A stretch of 64,000 bases of DNA from Sphingobium xanthum (GCF_019737615.1 NZ_JAHKKS010000012.1:55979-119978); one strand, 5' to 3'; shown: positions 51,028-60,962, counted from the first letter of the stretch. Translations and numbers: made by a program. Notes: generated by a model from the letters alone, not told the origin.

Positions 51028-51546
51028 TCAGATCGTCCCGCGCAGGTCTTCGCGCATCAGCGTGCCCTCGGCGAAGATGCGCGCCAGCACGAAGGTGAGG
51101 AACACCGCCAGCCAGCCGCTGAGCGAGAAGCCGGCGTCGAGCGTGACCGGATTTTTCGGCGTCGAGATCGCCTCGCCGATGAAGCCGATGACCATACTGA
51201 GCAATTGCAGGCAGAGCAGCGCGATGGCGATGCTTTGCAGCCGATAGGCATTGGCCGCGACGAACGGATCGCCCTGCCGCACCGTCTCGACGATCTGCAC
51301 GAGCTTGCGCAGGATCGCATAATTGAACGGCACGGCGACGAGCCCCAGCACGGCGATGGCGCGCAACCCCATCATCGGCGGGAAATTGCCGGGATCGATG
51401 CCGAGCGCCTTCATCGTCCATGCCTCCGCTACGACTGTCGATACGAGCAGCGCAAGCACGGCCGCACCGCCGATCCAGTTCAGCAGGATGAGAATGCGCA
51501 GCATCACATAAGCGATCGGCAGTGCGGGTGAATCACGATGGGCCAT
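51028..51546 (-). CDS. DUF2975 family membrane protein
   Basis: 172 residues with four helices: YVMLRILILLNWIGGAAVLA, LRAIAVLGLVAVPFNYAILR, RLQSIAIALLCLQLLSMVIG, WLAVFLTFVLARIFAEGTLM. DUF2975 marks are QIVETVRQGDPFVAANAYRL and ARIFAEGTLMREDLRGTI. Encoded in one unit with the XRE regulator and preceded by the inverted repeat at 51561. The pair may form a membrane-sensor/regulator switch; function unknown. Confidence 0.9.
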   Translation of the reverse strand: MAHRDSPALPIAYVMLRILILLNWIGGAAVLALLVSTVVAEAWTMKALGIDPGNFPPMMGLRAIAVLGLVAVPFNYAILRKLVQIVETVRQGDPFVAANAYRLQSIAIALLCLQLLSMVIGFIGEAISTPKNPVTLDAGFSLSGWLAVFLTFVLARIFAEGTLMREDLRGTI

Positions 51547-51560
51547 GTCTCGACTCCTGT

Positions 51561-51579
51561 ATTATCGATAAACGATAAT
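51561..51579. promoter_or_regulatory. Inverted repeat ATTATCG / CGATAAT before DUF2975-XRE
   Basis: Perfect 7-bp arms with a 5-nt spacer, 15 bp upstream of the DUF2975 start, followed by a further partial copy (TATCGATTTACG). Probable autoregulatory operator of the XRE protein overlapping the promoter. Confidence 0.6.
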
Positions 51580-51620
51580 TTAGATATCGATTTACGGCAA
51601 GGCAATTCCATCGGCCCATC

Positions 51621-51650
51621 TCGTCATTCCCGCCTTCGCGGGAATGACGA
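51621..51650. repeat. Stem-loop repeat TCGTCATTCCCGC / GCGGGAATGACGA
   Basis: Perfect 13-bp arms around a CTTC loop in the gap before the MFS gene. The ATTCCCGC...GCGGGAAT element is a dispersed REP/CIR-like repeat seen in many proteobacteria and shares its apex with the repeats at 38725-38801. Confidence 0.7.
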
Positions 51651-51773
51651 CGGGGTACGAAAGGACTGTCCTACACCGCAGGCCTCTGGCATGGCGGCCC
51701 GTCACCGCTCTTTGACCCCGTCCATACCCCCCGCCCGCTGCAACCCTTTGGCATCCTTGCCGGTTTTGCCTTC

Positions 51774-53216
51774 ATGCCGGAACCGCACCAGACCGCCATC
51801 GTCACCACCAGCGTGCCCGCGCGGCTCGATCGCCTGCCATGGGGCCGCTTTCACTGGCTGGTCGTGATCGCGCTCGGCATCACATGGATCCTCGACGGCC
51901 TCGAGGTGACGCTCGCGGGCTCCGTCGCCGGGGCCTTGCGCGAGAGTCCGGCGTTGCGCTTCACACCCTCGGATGTCGGCCTCGCCAACAGCGCCTATCT
52001 GGCCGGCGCGGTCATCGGCGCCCTGTTTTTCGGCTGGCTGACCGATCGTCTCGGTCGCAAGAAGCTCTTCAGCATCACCGTGCTGCTTTATCTCGCCGCG
52101 ACCGCCGCGACGGCCTTTTCGTGGGATCTCGCCAGCTTCGTCCTGTTCCGCTTCCTCACCGGCGCCGGCATCGGCGGCGAATATAGCGCGATCAATAGCG
52201 CCATTCAGGAGCTGATCCCGGCCCGCCGCCGCGGCTGGACCGATCTCGTCATCAACGGCAGCTTCTGGGTCGGCGCGGCCATGGCCGGCGGCCTGTCGAT
52301 CCTGCTGCTCGATCCGCGCGTGATCGATCCCGAGACCGGCTGGCGGCTCGCCTTCCTCGGTGGCGCGGCGATCGGCCTCGCCATCCTGTTCCTGCGCCGC
52401 TGGATCCCGGAAAGCCCGCGCTGGCTCATCATCCATGGCCATCCGGAAAAGGCCGAGCGCATCGTCGGCGAGATCGAGGCCGGGTTCGAGCGCGCTGGCC
52501 ATGTGCTGGCCCCGCCCGAGCACGAGGCTCGCCTCCGCAGTCGCCGCACGACGCCGCTTGGCGACGTGTTCGCCGCCCTGTTCCGGCTCTATCCGCGCCG
52601 CACCCTGCTCGGCCTCATCCTGATGGCGAGCCAGGCGTTCCTCTACAACGCGATCTTCTTCACTTATGCGATGATGCTGACGGACTTCTACGGCGTCCCG
52701 TCTGATCAGACCGGCTATTATGTGCTGCCCTTCGCTCTCGGCAACGTCCTCGGCCCGCTGCTGCTTGGCCGCCTGTTCGACACGATCGGCCGCAAGACGA
52801 TGATCGTGCTGACTTATGCCGCCTCAGGCATCCTGCTCGCGATCAGCGGTTGGCTCTTCCAACAGGGACATCTCGATGCGACGACGCAGACGCTCTGGTG
52901 GAGCGTCACCTTCTTCTTCGCCTCGGCTGCCGCCTCATCGGCCTATCTGACGGTGGCGGAATGCTTCCCGATCGAGGTGCGCGCGCTGGCCATCGCGATC
53001 TTCTATGCGTTCGGCACCGGCATCGGCGGCGTGCTCGCGCCCTGGGCATTCAGCCTGCTCATTGAGAGCGGCTCGCGCGATCAGGTGTTCGGCGGCTATC
53101 TCTTCGCCGCCGCCCTCATGGGCCTCGCCGCACTGGCGGCGGCGCTACTCGGCATAAGGAGCGAGCGCCAGCCGCTGGAGAGCGTCGCGCGGCCGCTGTC
53201 CTGGCATGACGACTGA
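51774..53216 (+). CDS. MFS transporter (sugar/aromatic acid:H+ symporter type)
   Basis: 480 residues with twelve predicted helices. MFS signature after helix 2: GALFFGWLTDRLGRKKLFS; the second half has LLGRLFDTIGRKTMIVLTY; helix 1 reads HWLVVIALGITWILDGLEVT as in aromatic-acid and sugar porter branches (D-x-x-E/D-x-T/S). PESPRWLI after helix 6 is the PESPR motif of the sugar porter family. Substrate not predictable; a standalone gene convergent with yghU. Confidence 0.9.
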   Translation: MPEPHQTAIVTTSVPARLDRLPWGRFHWLVVIALGITWILDGLEVTLAGSVAGALRESPALRFTPSDVGLANSAYLAGAVIGALFFGWLTDRLGRKKLFSITVLLYLAATAATAFSWDLASFVLFRFLTGAGIGGEYSAINSAIQELIPARRRGWTDLVINGSFWVGAAMAGGLSILLLDPRVIDPETGWRLAFLGGAAIGLAILFLRRWIPESPRWLIIHGHPEKAERIVGEIEAGFERAGHVLAPPEHEARLRSRRTTPLGDVFAALFRLYPRRTLLGLILMASQAFLYNAIFFTYAMMLTDFYGVPSDQTGYYVLPFALGNVLGPLLLGRLFDTIGRKTMIVLTYAASGILLAISGWLFQQGHLDATTQTLWWSVTFFFASAAASSAYLTVAECFPIEVRALAIAIFYAFGTGIGGVLAPWAFSLLIESGSRDQVFGGYLFAAALMGLAALAAALLGIRSERQPLESVARPLSWHDD

Positions 53217-53237
53217 CCGCGACGGCGGCTGGTCAGG

Positions 53238-54119
53238 TCAGAGGATCGCCTTGGCGCCCTCGTTCAAGGCGGCATCGATATCGGCAGCGCTGTGGCGCTC
53301 GGCGAGGCCGCCCGGCGCGCCGCTGTTCACCAGCCGGCCGCGCTTCACGCCTTCGCGCGCGTTCATCGCGTCCACCCAGCGGTCGACATGCTTATACTCC
53401 TGCACCTGCAGGAATTCGGCACCCTGATAGGCATTGCGCATGATATTCCCGTACCAGGGGAAGATCGCGAAATCGGCGATGGTGATCTCGTCGCCGATGA
53501 TGAACTCCTTGTCGGCCAGCTGCCGGTCGAGCACGTCGAGCTGGCGCTTGGTCTCCATCGCATAGCGATCGATCGCATACTGGATCTTCATCGGCGCATA
53601 GGCATAGAAATGGCCGAAGCCGCCGCCCACGAACGGCGCGGAGCCCATCTGCCACATCAGCCAGTTGAAGGTCTCGGTGCGCTTGCGCAGCCCGGTTGGC
53701 AGGAAGGCGCCGAACTTCTCGGCGAGATAGACAAGCATCGATCCGCTCTCGAACAGGCGCAGCGGCGGGTCCTGCGAATAGTCGAGCATCGCAGGGATCT
53801 TGCTGTTCGGGTTGATCGCGACGAAATCGCTGCCGAACTGGTCGCCCTTGCCGATGTTGATGAGCCAGGCGTCGTACTCCGCATCATGGCCGGCGGCGAG
53901 CAGCTCCTCGAGCATGATCGTGACCTTCTGGCCATTGGGCGTGCCCAGCGAATAGAGTTGCAGCGGATGCTCGCCGCGCTGGAGCTTGACCTCCTCGCGG
54001 GCGCCCGCAGTGGGTGCGTTGATGCCGACGAAGGCGCCGCCATGGCCCTTGTCCCAGGTCCAGACCTTGGGCGGTTCATAGCCGGTCGGGAGGTTCTGGG
54101 AGGGGTCGCTATCGGCCAT
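53238..54119 (-). CDS. yghU: Glutathione-dependent disulfide-bond oxidoreductase (GST superfamily)
   Basis: 293 residues with the YghU N-terminal extension (YEPPKVWTWDKGHGGAFVGI), then the thioredoxin-like GST part (LQLYSLGTPNGQKVTIMLEE, INPNSKIPAMLDYSQDPPLR, LFESGSMLVYLAEKFG) and the helical domain (IADFAIFPWYGNIMRNAYQG). YghU reduces disulfides with two glutathiones bound and has some peroxidase activity. Single gene, probably housekeeping or stress. Confidence 0.93.
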   Translation of the reverse strand: MADSDPSQNLPTGYEPPKVWTWDKGHGGAFVGINAPTAGAREEVKLQRGEHPLQLYSLGTPNGQKVTIMLEELLAAGHDAEYDAWLINIGKGDQFGSDFVAINPNSKIPAMLDYSQDPPLRLFESGSMLVYLAEKFGAFLPTGLRKRTETFNWLMWQMGSAPFVGGGFGHFYAYAPMKIQYAIDRYAMETKRQLDVLDRQLADKEFIIGDEITIADFAIFPWYGNIMRNAYQGAEFLQVQEYKHVDRWVDAMNAREGVKRGRLVNSGAPGGLAERHSAADIDAALNEGAKAIL

Positions 54120-54252
54120 GATCTATCTCCTTGCGGGACTCGTTGTCCTTAGCAACCTAATCTAGCGCCTGCGCGCGCGCTGGCTAGCGGGCAGGCGGGA
54201 TGACTATTCTAGGGTGTGAAATAGCGGGGCTTTAGAGCGTGGCCGCGACCGT

Positions 54253-55056
54253 TCAGAACGGCAGCCAGTTTCGCTTCTCGGAGAACTTCATATAGCCCGC
54301 ATTGATGCCGAGCCGGTAGCCGACGCCGAGCCGGATCGGGATCAGCACGACATTGCCGCGGCGCAGATAGCTCGCGTTGAATCCGCCGACGAGATAGGCG
54401 GCGCCTTCGCCGGCCGGATAACGCTTGTAGAGATTCTGGCTGTCATAGAGATTATAGACCAGCACGAAGGTCTTGGAGGCGTTGCCGCCGAGGTCGAAGC
54501 CGAGCGACGGACCGGTCCAGTAAACGTCGCGCTGGCCCTCGACCTTGTGGAACATCTCGCCCGAGCCATAGCGCAGGCCGACACCGACCGCGCCGGAGGC
54601 CTCGCGCCCAGCGATGTACGCGACCGGCTCACCCTGATCGCGCAGGATATTTTCGAGGATGCCGGCCAGGCCTTCCGCACCCTTGCCGAACACGCCTTCG
54701 GCCGCGCCGATCAGGTCGTCCTTCTTGTACGTGGTCGATGCCGCGCCCGCGGGTACGCCGGCCGCCGCGACGGACTCGCTGGCGCTGCTGCTTGGTGCGG
54801 GCGCCGGCGTGCCGGTCGCTGTGCTTGCCGTCGAAGCGGGTGGGCTGGCGGGCGGCGGAGCCGTGTCGGCCGGCGGTGCGCCGGTGATCCCATTGTCGCT
54901 CGCGGGCGCACCTGGAACGAGGTCGGCGTCGATCGCGCTATTGGGGTCGACCGTCCCGACCTGCGCCATTACCGGCGTCGCGCTCATCGCGGCGACCGCG
55001 ACGAGCGTCAGGCCGATGCCGATCCGCTGGCCGAGCATGGATGTGATCCGGTTCAT
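54253..55056 (-). CDS. DUF1134 family secreted protein
   Basis: 267 residues from the ATG at 55056 (GGGAGATG upstream). A signal peptide (LTLVAVAAMSATPVMAQ) precedes a low-complexity Ala/Pro/Ser/Thr linker (~residues 45-110), then the DUF1134 domain: LIGAAEGVFGKGAEGLAGIL, YIAGREASGAVGVGLRYGSG, VYWTGPSLGFDLGGNASKTF, VLVYNLYDSQNLYKRYPAGE. Common in alphaproteobacteria; likely periplasmic or outer-membrane associated (EipA-like, linked to envelope integrity in Brucella). The linker here is longer than I would expect. Confidence 0.9.
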   Translation of the reverse strand: MNRITSMLGQRIGIGLTLVAVAAMSATPVMAQVGTVDPNSAIDADLVPGAPASDNGITGAPPADTAPPPASPPASTASTATGTPAPAPSSSASESVAAAGVPAGAASTTYKKDDLIGAAEGVFGKGAEGLAGILENILRDQGEPVAYIAGREASGAVGVGLRYGSGEMFHKVEGQRDVYWTGPSLGFDLGGNASKTFVLVYNLYDSQNLYKRYPAGEGAAYLVGGFNASYLRRGNVVLIPIRLGVGYRLGINAGYMKFSEKRNWLPF

Positions 55057-55357
55057 TACGACATCTCCCGCCGCTGTGCGCGGCCTGTTTGCGCGCGCAG
55101 CGCGACCCATTGTTGTCGTTTGTATCCGCGCCTGCCGATGAAACGACAATGAACGAACGGCGAACCGAATCGATTTCGCGCCAGACCGAGTCGAAAAAGT
55201 GCCGTTCGGTTTGCCGACGCTGCTGCACGGGCTGTCCTACAGGCGGACGTCCATGGCATGCCCCTGATTCGGTCGCGCCTCAGCGGCCAAGCTGGCGGGA
55301 AGGAGCCGGAAAAAAATGAAGGCCGACCCCCGAACTTTCCGAACTTTCGAAAGAAAA

Positions 55358-56089
55358 TTACGCGATCTCGTCCCGACGATTGAGGACGTTGATCGCGGCG
55401 TGGACGCGCGCTTCGGCTTCCGCCCGCGGCAGACCGGCCGGGATCGGCTCGCCGAACCGATAGGTGATCGTGCCCGGGCGTTTCAGGAAGCCGTGGCGGG
55501 GCGAGAGCCGCCCGCTGTTAATGGCCAGCGGGATGACCGGGCAGCCGAGCACGGCATAGAGACCCGCGAACCCGGCCTTGAGCGGCGGCGAAGCGCCATG
55601 CTCGACGCGCGTCCCTTCGGGATAGAGAAGCACCGGCCGGCCGAGCGCGAAGGCCGCGCGCGCCTTCGCGCGGATGGTCCGCAGCGTGCTCGCACCGCCC
55701 TCCCGATCGACCGCGATCAGTCCATAGGCCCCGGCGATGGCGCCCCACACCGGGATGTCGATGAGCTCGCGCTTGGCGGCGATGACAGGCCGATAGAACA
55801 GACAGAGGGCATCGAGCGTCTCGAACATCGATTCATGCTTGGCGACGATGAACAGGGGCTCGGCCGGCAATGTGCCTTCGATGACGATCTTCTGGCCCAG
55901 AACCCAGCGGATCAGCAGCCTATGGATGCGCGACCAGCGCTCGGCGACCCAGGCGACGCTGCGCCAGCCGCCGGGCAGAGCGACCACCGCCGCGAGCACC
56001 AGCACGACGGTCATGCCATAGAACAGCACGGCGAAGATCGCCGACCGAACAGCAGCGAGGAGGAGACCAAACCGGGACAGGGGTGGCAT
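55358..56089 (-). CDS. plsC: 1-acyl-sn-glycerol-3-phosphate acyltransferase
   Basis: 243 residues with an N-terminal membrane helix. The acyltransferase motifs are FIVAKHESMFETL (His with Glu in place of Asp, normal for this alphaproteobacterial branch), GLIAVDREGG, LLYPEGTRVEHG and VIPLAINSG. It makes phosphatidic acid at the inner membrane. Its ATG lies 9 bp past the stop of the DUF218 gene on the same strand, so it is the last gene of ftsE-ftsX-DUF218-plsC. Confidence 0.92.
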   Translation of the reverse strand: MPPLSRFGLLLAAVRSAIFAVLFYGMTVVLVLAAVVALPGGWRSVAWVAERWSRIHRLLIRWVLGQKIVIEGTLPAEPLFIVAKHESMFETLDALCLFYRPVIAAKRELIDIPVWGAIAGAYGLIAVDREGGASTLRTIRAKARAAFALGRPVLLYPEGTRVEHGASPPLKAGFAGLYAVLGCPVIPLAINSGRLSPRHGFLKRPGTITYRFGEPIPAGLPRAEAEARVHAAINVLNRRDEIA

Positions 56090-56098
56090 GGCGCGCGC

Positions 56099-56629
56099 TC
56101 AGATGCCGATCAGGCCGGCCGCCCGGCGCAGCAGATATTTGTGATATTCGCGCATCAGCACCGTCAGGCTCGGATTGGACCGCACGGCGTCCGGCACGAT
56201 CGTCACCGGCTCCTCGACCTGCCGCGACAGCTCGTAGCGCGCGCGGCGCATGTGCCAGTCGGCCGTGATGATCCGCAAGGACTTGTACTTTCGCCGCGCA
56301 AGCCAACGGCTGGTCTCGACCGCGTTGGAGCGCGTGTCGATCGCTTCGCGGCCGAGCGTCACGCAGCAGTCCATCAGCCTTTTGGGTACGCCATAGGCCT
56401 TGGCGAATTCGGACGGGCGGACATCCTGATCGACGCCGGAGACGAGCATCTGCTCGCTTTCTCCGCGCCGCAGCAGCGCAAGCCCGCGATCGATCCGCCC
56501 GGCCGATCCGGTGAGTACGACGATCGCGTCGGTATGCTCGTCGCCATGCGGCTGCGGCAGGAGCAGCGCGAACCAGGCGAAGCCGAGCGCCCAGAGGATC
56601 AGCGCAAGAGCGAGGAGGCGCCGGGTCAT
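56099..56629 (-). CDS. YdcF/SanA-like DUF218 protein
   Basis: 176 residues; ATG at 56629 overlaps the ftsX stop by 4 bp. One N-terminal helix (LALALILWALGFAWFALLL), then DAIVVLTGSAGRIDRGLALL, MLVSGVDQDVRPSEF, IDTRSNAVETSRWL, LRIITADWHMRRARYELSRQ: the DUF218 fold of ElyC/SanA, linked to envelope polysaccharide metabolism. It sits between cell-division and phospholipid genes, which fits a cell-envelope role. Confidence 0.9.
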   Translation of the reverse strand: MTRRLLALALILWALGFAWFALLLPQPHGDEHTDAIVVLTGSAGRIDRGLALLRRGESEQMLVSGVDQDVRPSEFAKAYGVPKRLMDCCVTLGREAIDTRSNAVETSRWLARRKYKSLRIITADWHMRRARYELSRQVEEPVTIVPDAVRSNPSLTVLMREYHKYLLRRAAGLIGI

Positions 56630-57540
56630 AGCGACCGCTTCAAGGCGCGCTGCAGCGTGACGCGCGCGGAAAGCCAGGCGACGGCGACGCCGAGGAGCGG
56701 CAGGAGCGGCAGCAGCACCCATGCGAAGACCGGCAGCGAGACGCTCTGCACCAGATCGGAGGCGACCGCCGCCATGGATCGGCCGACGAGGATGATGACG
56801 ATGACGGCGACGGTGAAGCCGATCACGGCGCCGAACAGCGCGTCCAGCATCATGCGCCGCTGGAACAGGCGGACCACCTGCGCATCCGTGGCTCCCAGCA
56901 TGTGCATGATGTCGATGGTGCCGCGATGCGTGGCATGCGCGCCGCGCGCCGCCAGCACGACGACCGCGCCCGTCGCGATCGCCATCAGCGCGACGGCGCC
57001 GAACGACAGGATGCCGATGACGCCGACAAGGCGCGCGAGTGGCGTCAGATAATTGGCATGCGGCTCCACGCGCGCCTGTTCGTTGATCGCCTTCACGGCC
57101 CTGTCCAGCGTGACGAGCCGCTCCTCGCGTTCGCCCTCCTCCGTTACCAGATCGGCATCCACCAGCGCGGGGATGGGAATGTCGCTGATCTTCATGTCGC
57201 TGCCGAGCCACGGCGCGAGCTGGGCGGAGAGGGTGGCGTCGGGTACGACCTCGATATTGCCGACACCCTCGGTCTCCTCGAGGAGCGTCACGATGCGTCG
57301 CACTGCCCGGCCGCGCAACTCGCCATCGGCCTCGGCGATCTGGATGGTCACGCGATCTGAGACGTCAGCGCTCAGTGTCCGCGCGGCATGATCCAGCGCG
57401 ATGCCGGCCGCCGTCGCCAGCACGGTCAGGAACATCATGATCGCGATCACCCACGGCATGGGCCCTGTGATGCGGCCCTGCGGCAGCAGCGATCCCGGCG
57501 TATAGGGGCGGGGCGGGGCTTCGCTCGGCTCACGCGCCAT
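56626..57540 (-). CDS. ftsX: Cell division protein FtsX (permease-like subunit)
   Basis: 304 residues with four membrane helices: one after residue 30 (WVIAIMMFLTVLATAAGIAL), then a periplasmic domain, and three near the end (VGVIGILSFGAVALMAIATG, LFGAVIGFTVAVIVIILVGR, VFAWVLLPLLPLLGVAVAWL). With FtsE it regulates cell-wall hydrolases at the septum. Its start lies 3 bp after the ftsE stop. Confidence 0.93.
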   Translation of the reverse strand: MAREPSEAPPRPYTPGSLLPQGRITGPMPWVIAIMMFLTVLATAAGIALDHAARTLSADVSDRVTIQIAEADGELRGRAVRRIVTLLEETEGVGNIEVVPDATLSAQLAPWLGSDMKISDIPIPALVDADLVTEEGEREERLVTLDRAVKAINEQARVEPHANYLTPLARLVGVIGILSFGAVALMAIATGAVVVLAARGAHATHRGTIDIMHMLGATDAQVVRLFQRRMMLDALFGAVIGFTVAVIVIILVGRSMAAVASDLVQSVSLPVFAWVLLPLLPLLGVAVAWLSARVTLQRALKRSL

Positions 57541-57543
57541 GGT

Positions 57544-58254
57544 TCAGTCGACCCCCGCCGGACGCGGCGGATAGCGCAGGGCGCCAGTCGGATCCGCCAT
57601 GCGCCCCTTCTCCAGCCGAAGCATCTGCGCGTCGGCGACCTTGCCGAGCAGGTTGAAGTCGTGGGTGGCGACGACGATCGTCGTGCCAAGCTTGTTCAGC
57701 GCCTCGAACAGCGTGATGAGGCGCGAGGCCATTTCCTGATCGACGTTGCCGGTCGGTTCGTCCGCCACCAGTAGTTCCGGCCGGCCGATGACGGCGCGGG
57801 CAATGGCGACGCGCTGCTGCTCGCCGCCCGAGAGCGTGGCGGGATAGGCATTGGCGCGATCCGAAAGCCCGACCCAGTGCAGCATTTCCTCGACCGGCGG
57901 GCGCAGCTGATCGTCGGACACGCCCGCGATGCGCAGCGGCAGTGCGATATTGTCGAATGCGGAAAGATGCGGGACCAGCCGGAAATCCTGGAACACCACG
58001 CCGATGCGGCGGCGAAAGCCGGGCAGGCGGGCACGGGGCAGGGTGACGATGTCGGCATCAAACAGGCGGATCGCTCCGCGGCTCGGCCGCTGCGCCAGAT
58101 AGAGGAGCTTGAGCAAAGAGGTCTTGCCCGCACCGGAGGCGCCGGTGAGGAAATAGAAAGTGCCTTCATCGAGCGAGAAGGTCAGATCGGAGAGCGTCTC
58201 GGGTCCGGGCCCGTAGCGCAGCCCGACATTCTCGAACTGGACAATCGTTGCCAT
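57544..58254 (-). CDS. ftsE: Cell division ATP-binding protein FtsE
   Basis: 236 residues from the ATG at 58254; an in-frame ATG at 58290 is possible but lengthens the N-terminus beyond the family norm. Walker [19 protein letters not shown], signature [17 protein letters not shown], Walker [13 protein letters not shown], and the switch His in [11 protein letters not shown]. ATPase partner of FtsX. Confidence 0.94.
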   Translation of the reverse strand: MATIVQFENVGLRYGPGPETLSDLTFSLDEGTFYFLTGASGAGKTSLLKLLYLAQRPSRGAIRLFDADIVTLPRARLPGFRRRIGVVFQDFRLVPHLSAFDNIALPLRIAGVSDDQLRPPVEEMLHWVGLSDRANAYPATLSGGEQQRVAIARAVIGRPELLVADEPTGNVDQEMASRLITLFEALNKLGTTIVVATHDFNLLGKVADAQMLRLEKGRMADPTGALRYPPRPAGVD

Positions 58255-58436
58255 CGCGGCGCTGCGCATCCCCGTTGCCGGGCGCCTCACCTGGTGCGGC
58301 GCCCGCTGGTCGTTTCATCGTGCATGGCACAGGCTCATAGCGCGGGCAAGGCGCAGAAAGCGGCTCATGCCCTTCCGTACCAACATGGTAAACGCTCGCT
58401 TGCTCTTGCGCACAAAGCGGTGTTTATGGAGCAGCA

Positions 58437-59261
58437 ATGATCCTCATTTGCCCGCAATGCGCCACGCGCTACGTCGTTCCGGACAGTGCTATCGGTCCTT
58501 CGGGGCGGCAGGTGCGTTGCGCGTCGTGCAAGCATAGCTGGTTTCAGGAAGGCGCGGAAATCCGCCGCCCGGAGCCCGCTATGGCGGCGAGCGAGCCCGC
58601 ACCGCCGGTCGCGGCTCCGCCGCCGCCTCCACCCCCACCGCCGCCGGCTGCCGCCGCGCCATCGCCCTCTCTGCCGTTCGAGCAGGAGGGGCGACCGGCG
58701 CCCTCGACGCCCGAGCAGACGGTGCCGCGTCACGATCCGGTCGATCCCGAGCCGGTCGCGCAGGCGAGCGTGCCCGCCGAGGAGTTCATTCACTATCCGG
58801 ATGACGACTATGAAGCGCCCGTGCGTGCGCGCCGCAATCCGGCCAAGCTCTGGACGATCGCGGCGATCATCTTCTTCCTCGTCGTCAGCGTCGCCGGCGG
58901 GGCGCTCGTCTATTTCGGGCCGCCCTCATGGGCGGTCAATCTCGGCCTCTCCGCGCGCGATACCGAGGCGGGGCTGAACTTCTACCTGCCCAAGCCGCCC
59001 GAGCGCCGCAACCTGCCGACCGGCGAGGAATATTTCGCGTTCAGCGCGCGCATCCTCAACGACAGCGATCATGAGCTGACCGTGCCGCCGGTGGTGGTCG
59101 AGCTGCGCGACGATCAGGGCCGCCTTGTGTTCAGCTGGATGACCAAGGCGGACAAGGCCCGACTGCGGCCCAATGAGGAAGCGCGCGTCTCGGAGAGCCG
59201 GCTCGACATCCCCAAGAACGCGCGGAACCTGGAGCTCAGGTTCGTCGATAGCGCGAGCTGA
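58437..59261 (+). CDS. Zinc-ribbon (MJ0042-type) single-pass membrane protein
   Basis: 274 residues. The N-terminal zinc ribbon has CPQC (5-8) and CASC (27-30), then a Pro/Ala-rich linker including a long proline run, a charged stretch, a single membrane helix near residue 145 ([20 protein letters not shown]) and a C-terminal domain of ~100 residues ([20 protein letters not shown]) resembling the DUF3426 fold. Found next to ftsEX in many sphingomonads. Role unknown; it may link a cytoplasmic signal to the envelope. Its 3' end overlaps the convergent MATE gene by 26 bp. Confidence 0.88.
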   Translation: MILICPQCATRYVVPDSAIGPSGRQVRCASCKHSWFQEGAEIRRPEPAMAASEPAPPVAAPPPPPPPPPPAAAAPSPSLPFEQEGRPAPSTPEQTVPRHDPVDPEPVAQASVPAEEFIHYPDDDYEAPVRARRNPAKLWTIAAIIFFLVVSVAGGALVYFGPPSWAVNLGLSARDTEAGLNFYLPKPPERRNLPTGEEYFAFSARILNDSDHELTVPPVVVELRDDQGRLVFSWMTKADKARLRPNEEARVSESRLDIPKNARNLELRFVDSAS

Positions 59262-60597
59262 CCAGCCAGAAGCGACCGCCCTGGAGCAGCATGGCAGCGA
59301 CCATCCCGAGCGCGGCGGCAGAGGCGAGACCGGCTGAGCCCCATCCATAGCTGTAGGCCGCCCAACCCGCGAGGCTGAGGATGAGGAAGAAAGCAATGAT
59401 GCCGTTGACGCCCGCCATTACCTGATCGCCGAGCGAGCGCAGCGCCGCCACGAAGATCGCCTGCAACCCGTCGAACAGGATGAAGGGTGAGAGGATGAGG
59501 ACCATGACGATCGCTTCCTTCGCGACCGCGGCGTCTGCGGTAAGTCCGCGCACGATCGGCCCGGCGAACAGCAGATAGACCAGCACGATCGCGCCCATGA
59601 TGAGCGTGGATAGCCCGCAGGCGATGAGCGTGCGGCTGCGCGCCGTCCACGGCTCCTCCGCCCCAACCGCATTGCCGACACGCACGCCCGCCGCCGATCC
59701 GAGGCCGAGCGCGAGCGCGAAGCCGATATTGTGCAGCGAGAGCAGCACCTGGAATGCGCCGGCGATCACCTCGCCCATGCGCGTCGAGAGCACCATCAGG
59801 AAAGAGAAGCCCAGCACTTCGAGCGCCGCTCCGATGCCGGGTATGAAGCCGAAGGAGACGATCGCCGGGATGCCGCGCAGCGCACTGCGCCAGGCCGGGG
59901 TATCAAGTCTGCGCAATTCTCGCTCGTGGGCGCTCGACAAGGTCCAGGCCATGAGTGCCATGGCGAGGCCGCCCAATATCGACGTGATCGAGGTTGCCAG
60001 CGCCGCGCCGAATGCGCCCATCGCTGGAAATCCGAGATGACCAAGCGCCATGGCCCAGGCGAGCAATGCGTTGACCGGCAGTGTCGCAAGATTGACCGCC
60101 AGCACCCGTCGCGGCGCGCTGACGCCCTCCAGGAAGAAGGCACAGGCGATCGAGAGCATCTGGCCGGGCAGGCCGATCATCATCGCGGCGAGCACGGCCG
60201 CGCCCGGACTGACGAGATCGGGCGCTACGCCAGTCGCGATCAGCAGCGGCCGCGCCGCGAGGCCGATGACGAGCGCGCTCGGAATGCCCAGCAGCACGCC
60301 GGTCAGCACGGCCTCGCGCCAGAGCGCTCCCGTGCGCGGCAGATCGCGTGCGCCGTCCGCGCGGCTGGTGAAGACGATGATGCCGGACATGCCGCCGAAC
60401 AGCAGCATGAGGATGACGAACATGACGACCCGCCCGGCGGCGAGCGCGCCCAGCTCATGCGTGCCCGCGAACCCGACGACGGTGACGTCGATCAGGTGCA
60501 TGATCGTCCAGTTGAGATTGGTGAGGATGATCGGCCAGGCCAGCCGCGCGATGCGACGCGCTTCCGGCACGAGGCCGTCCGGATCGATGGAGGACAT
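59236..60597 (-). CDS. MATE family efflux transporter
   Basis: 453 residues with twelve predicted helices. Family text: [40 protein letters not shown], and in the second half [40 protein letters not shown]. Exports cationic drugs or metabolites using a Na+ or H+ gradient. Start at 60597 is preferred; the ATG at 60660 adds a non-membrane leader. Confidence 0.9.
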   Translation of the reverse strand: MSSIDPDGLVPEARRIARLAWPIILTNLNWTIMHLIDVTVVGFAGTHELGALAAGRVVMFVILMLLFGGMSGIIVFTSRADGARDLPRTGALWREAVLTGVLLGIPSALVIGLAARPLLIATGVAPDLVSPGAAVLAAMMIGLPGQMLSIACAFFLEGVSAPRRVLAVNLATLPVNALLAWAMALGHLGFPAMGAFGAALATSITSILGGLAMALMAWTLSSAHERELRRLDTPAWRSALRGIPAIVSFGFIPGIGAALEVLGFSFLMVLSTRMGEVIAGAFQVLLSLHNIGFALALGLGSAAGVRVGNAVGAEEPWTARSRTLIACGLSTLIMGAIVLVYLLFAGPIVRGLTADAAVAKEAIVMVLILSPFILFDGLQAIFVAALRSLGDQVMAGVNGIIAFFLILSLAGWAAYSYGWGSAGLASAAALGMVAAMLLQGGRFWLVSSRYRRT

Positions 60598-60962
60598 GGG
60601 GCGCTTCCGAAGCCTAGCCGTGACCTGCCGGTGATTCGGGCAAGCCGGTCCGGCCGGCATGATCCCGCGCGCTGGTCAGAAATGTCGTCATGCCGTCCGG
60701 CATCATCTGCGTCTTCTCATTGCAGTCCGTTCCCGGTCAGTACGAGGCGACCCAGGAAACCAAGCTTTTTCAGCCATCATGGCCACGAACGGCGTGGATC
60801 GCGTGCCGGAGCGGGCAAGTCAAGCGCTCCAGAATGATATGGCGAGGCGCATGCATATGCGCTGTCGCATCAGGGCTGTGAACGGTGGTTGCATAGCCCG
60901 GGCCGCTTTGCTAATGGCCGCCGCCTACCTGAAGGGCCGCCCGGTCCTTCCCTTCCTGATGT
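60598..60962. other. Intergenic region of 365 bp upstream of tRNA-Leu
   Basis: No gene that I can support; an open frame running through here continues across the tRNA and is not coding. It must contain the MATE promoter on the minus strand and the tRNA promoter on the plus strand. Confidence 0.5.

Noticed and set aside
55316..57052. 578-codon plus-strand frame opposite plsC, the DUF218 gene and ftsX
   Set aside because: Spans three genes with strong motifs on the minus strand; composition is shadow-like.
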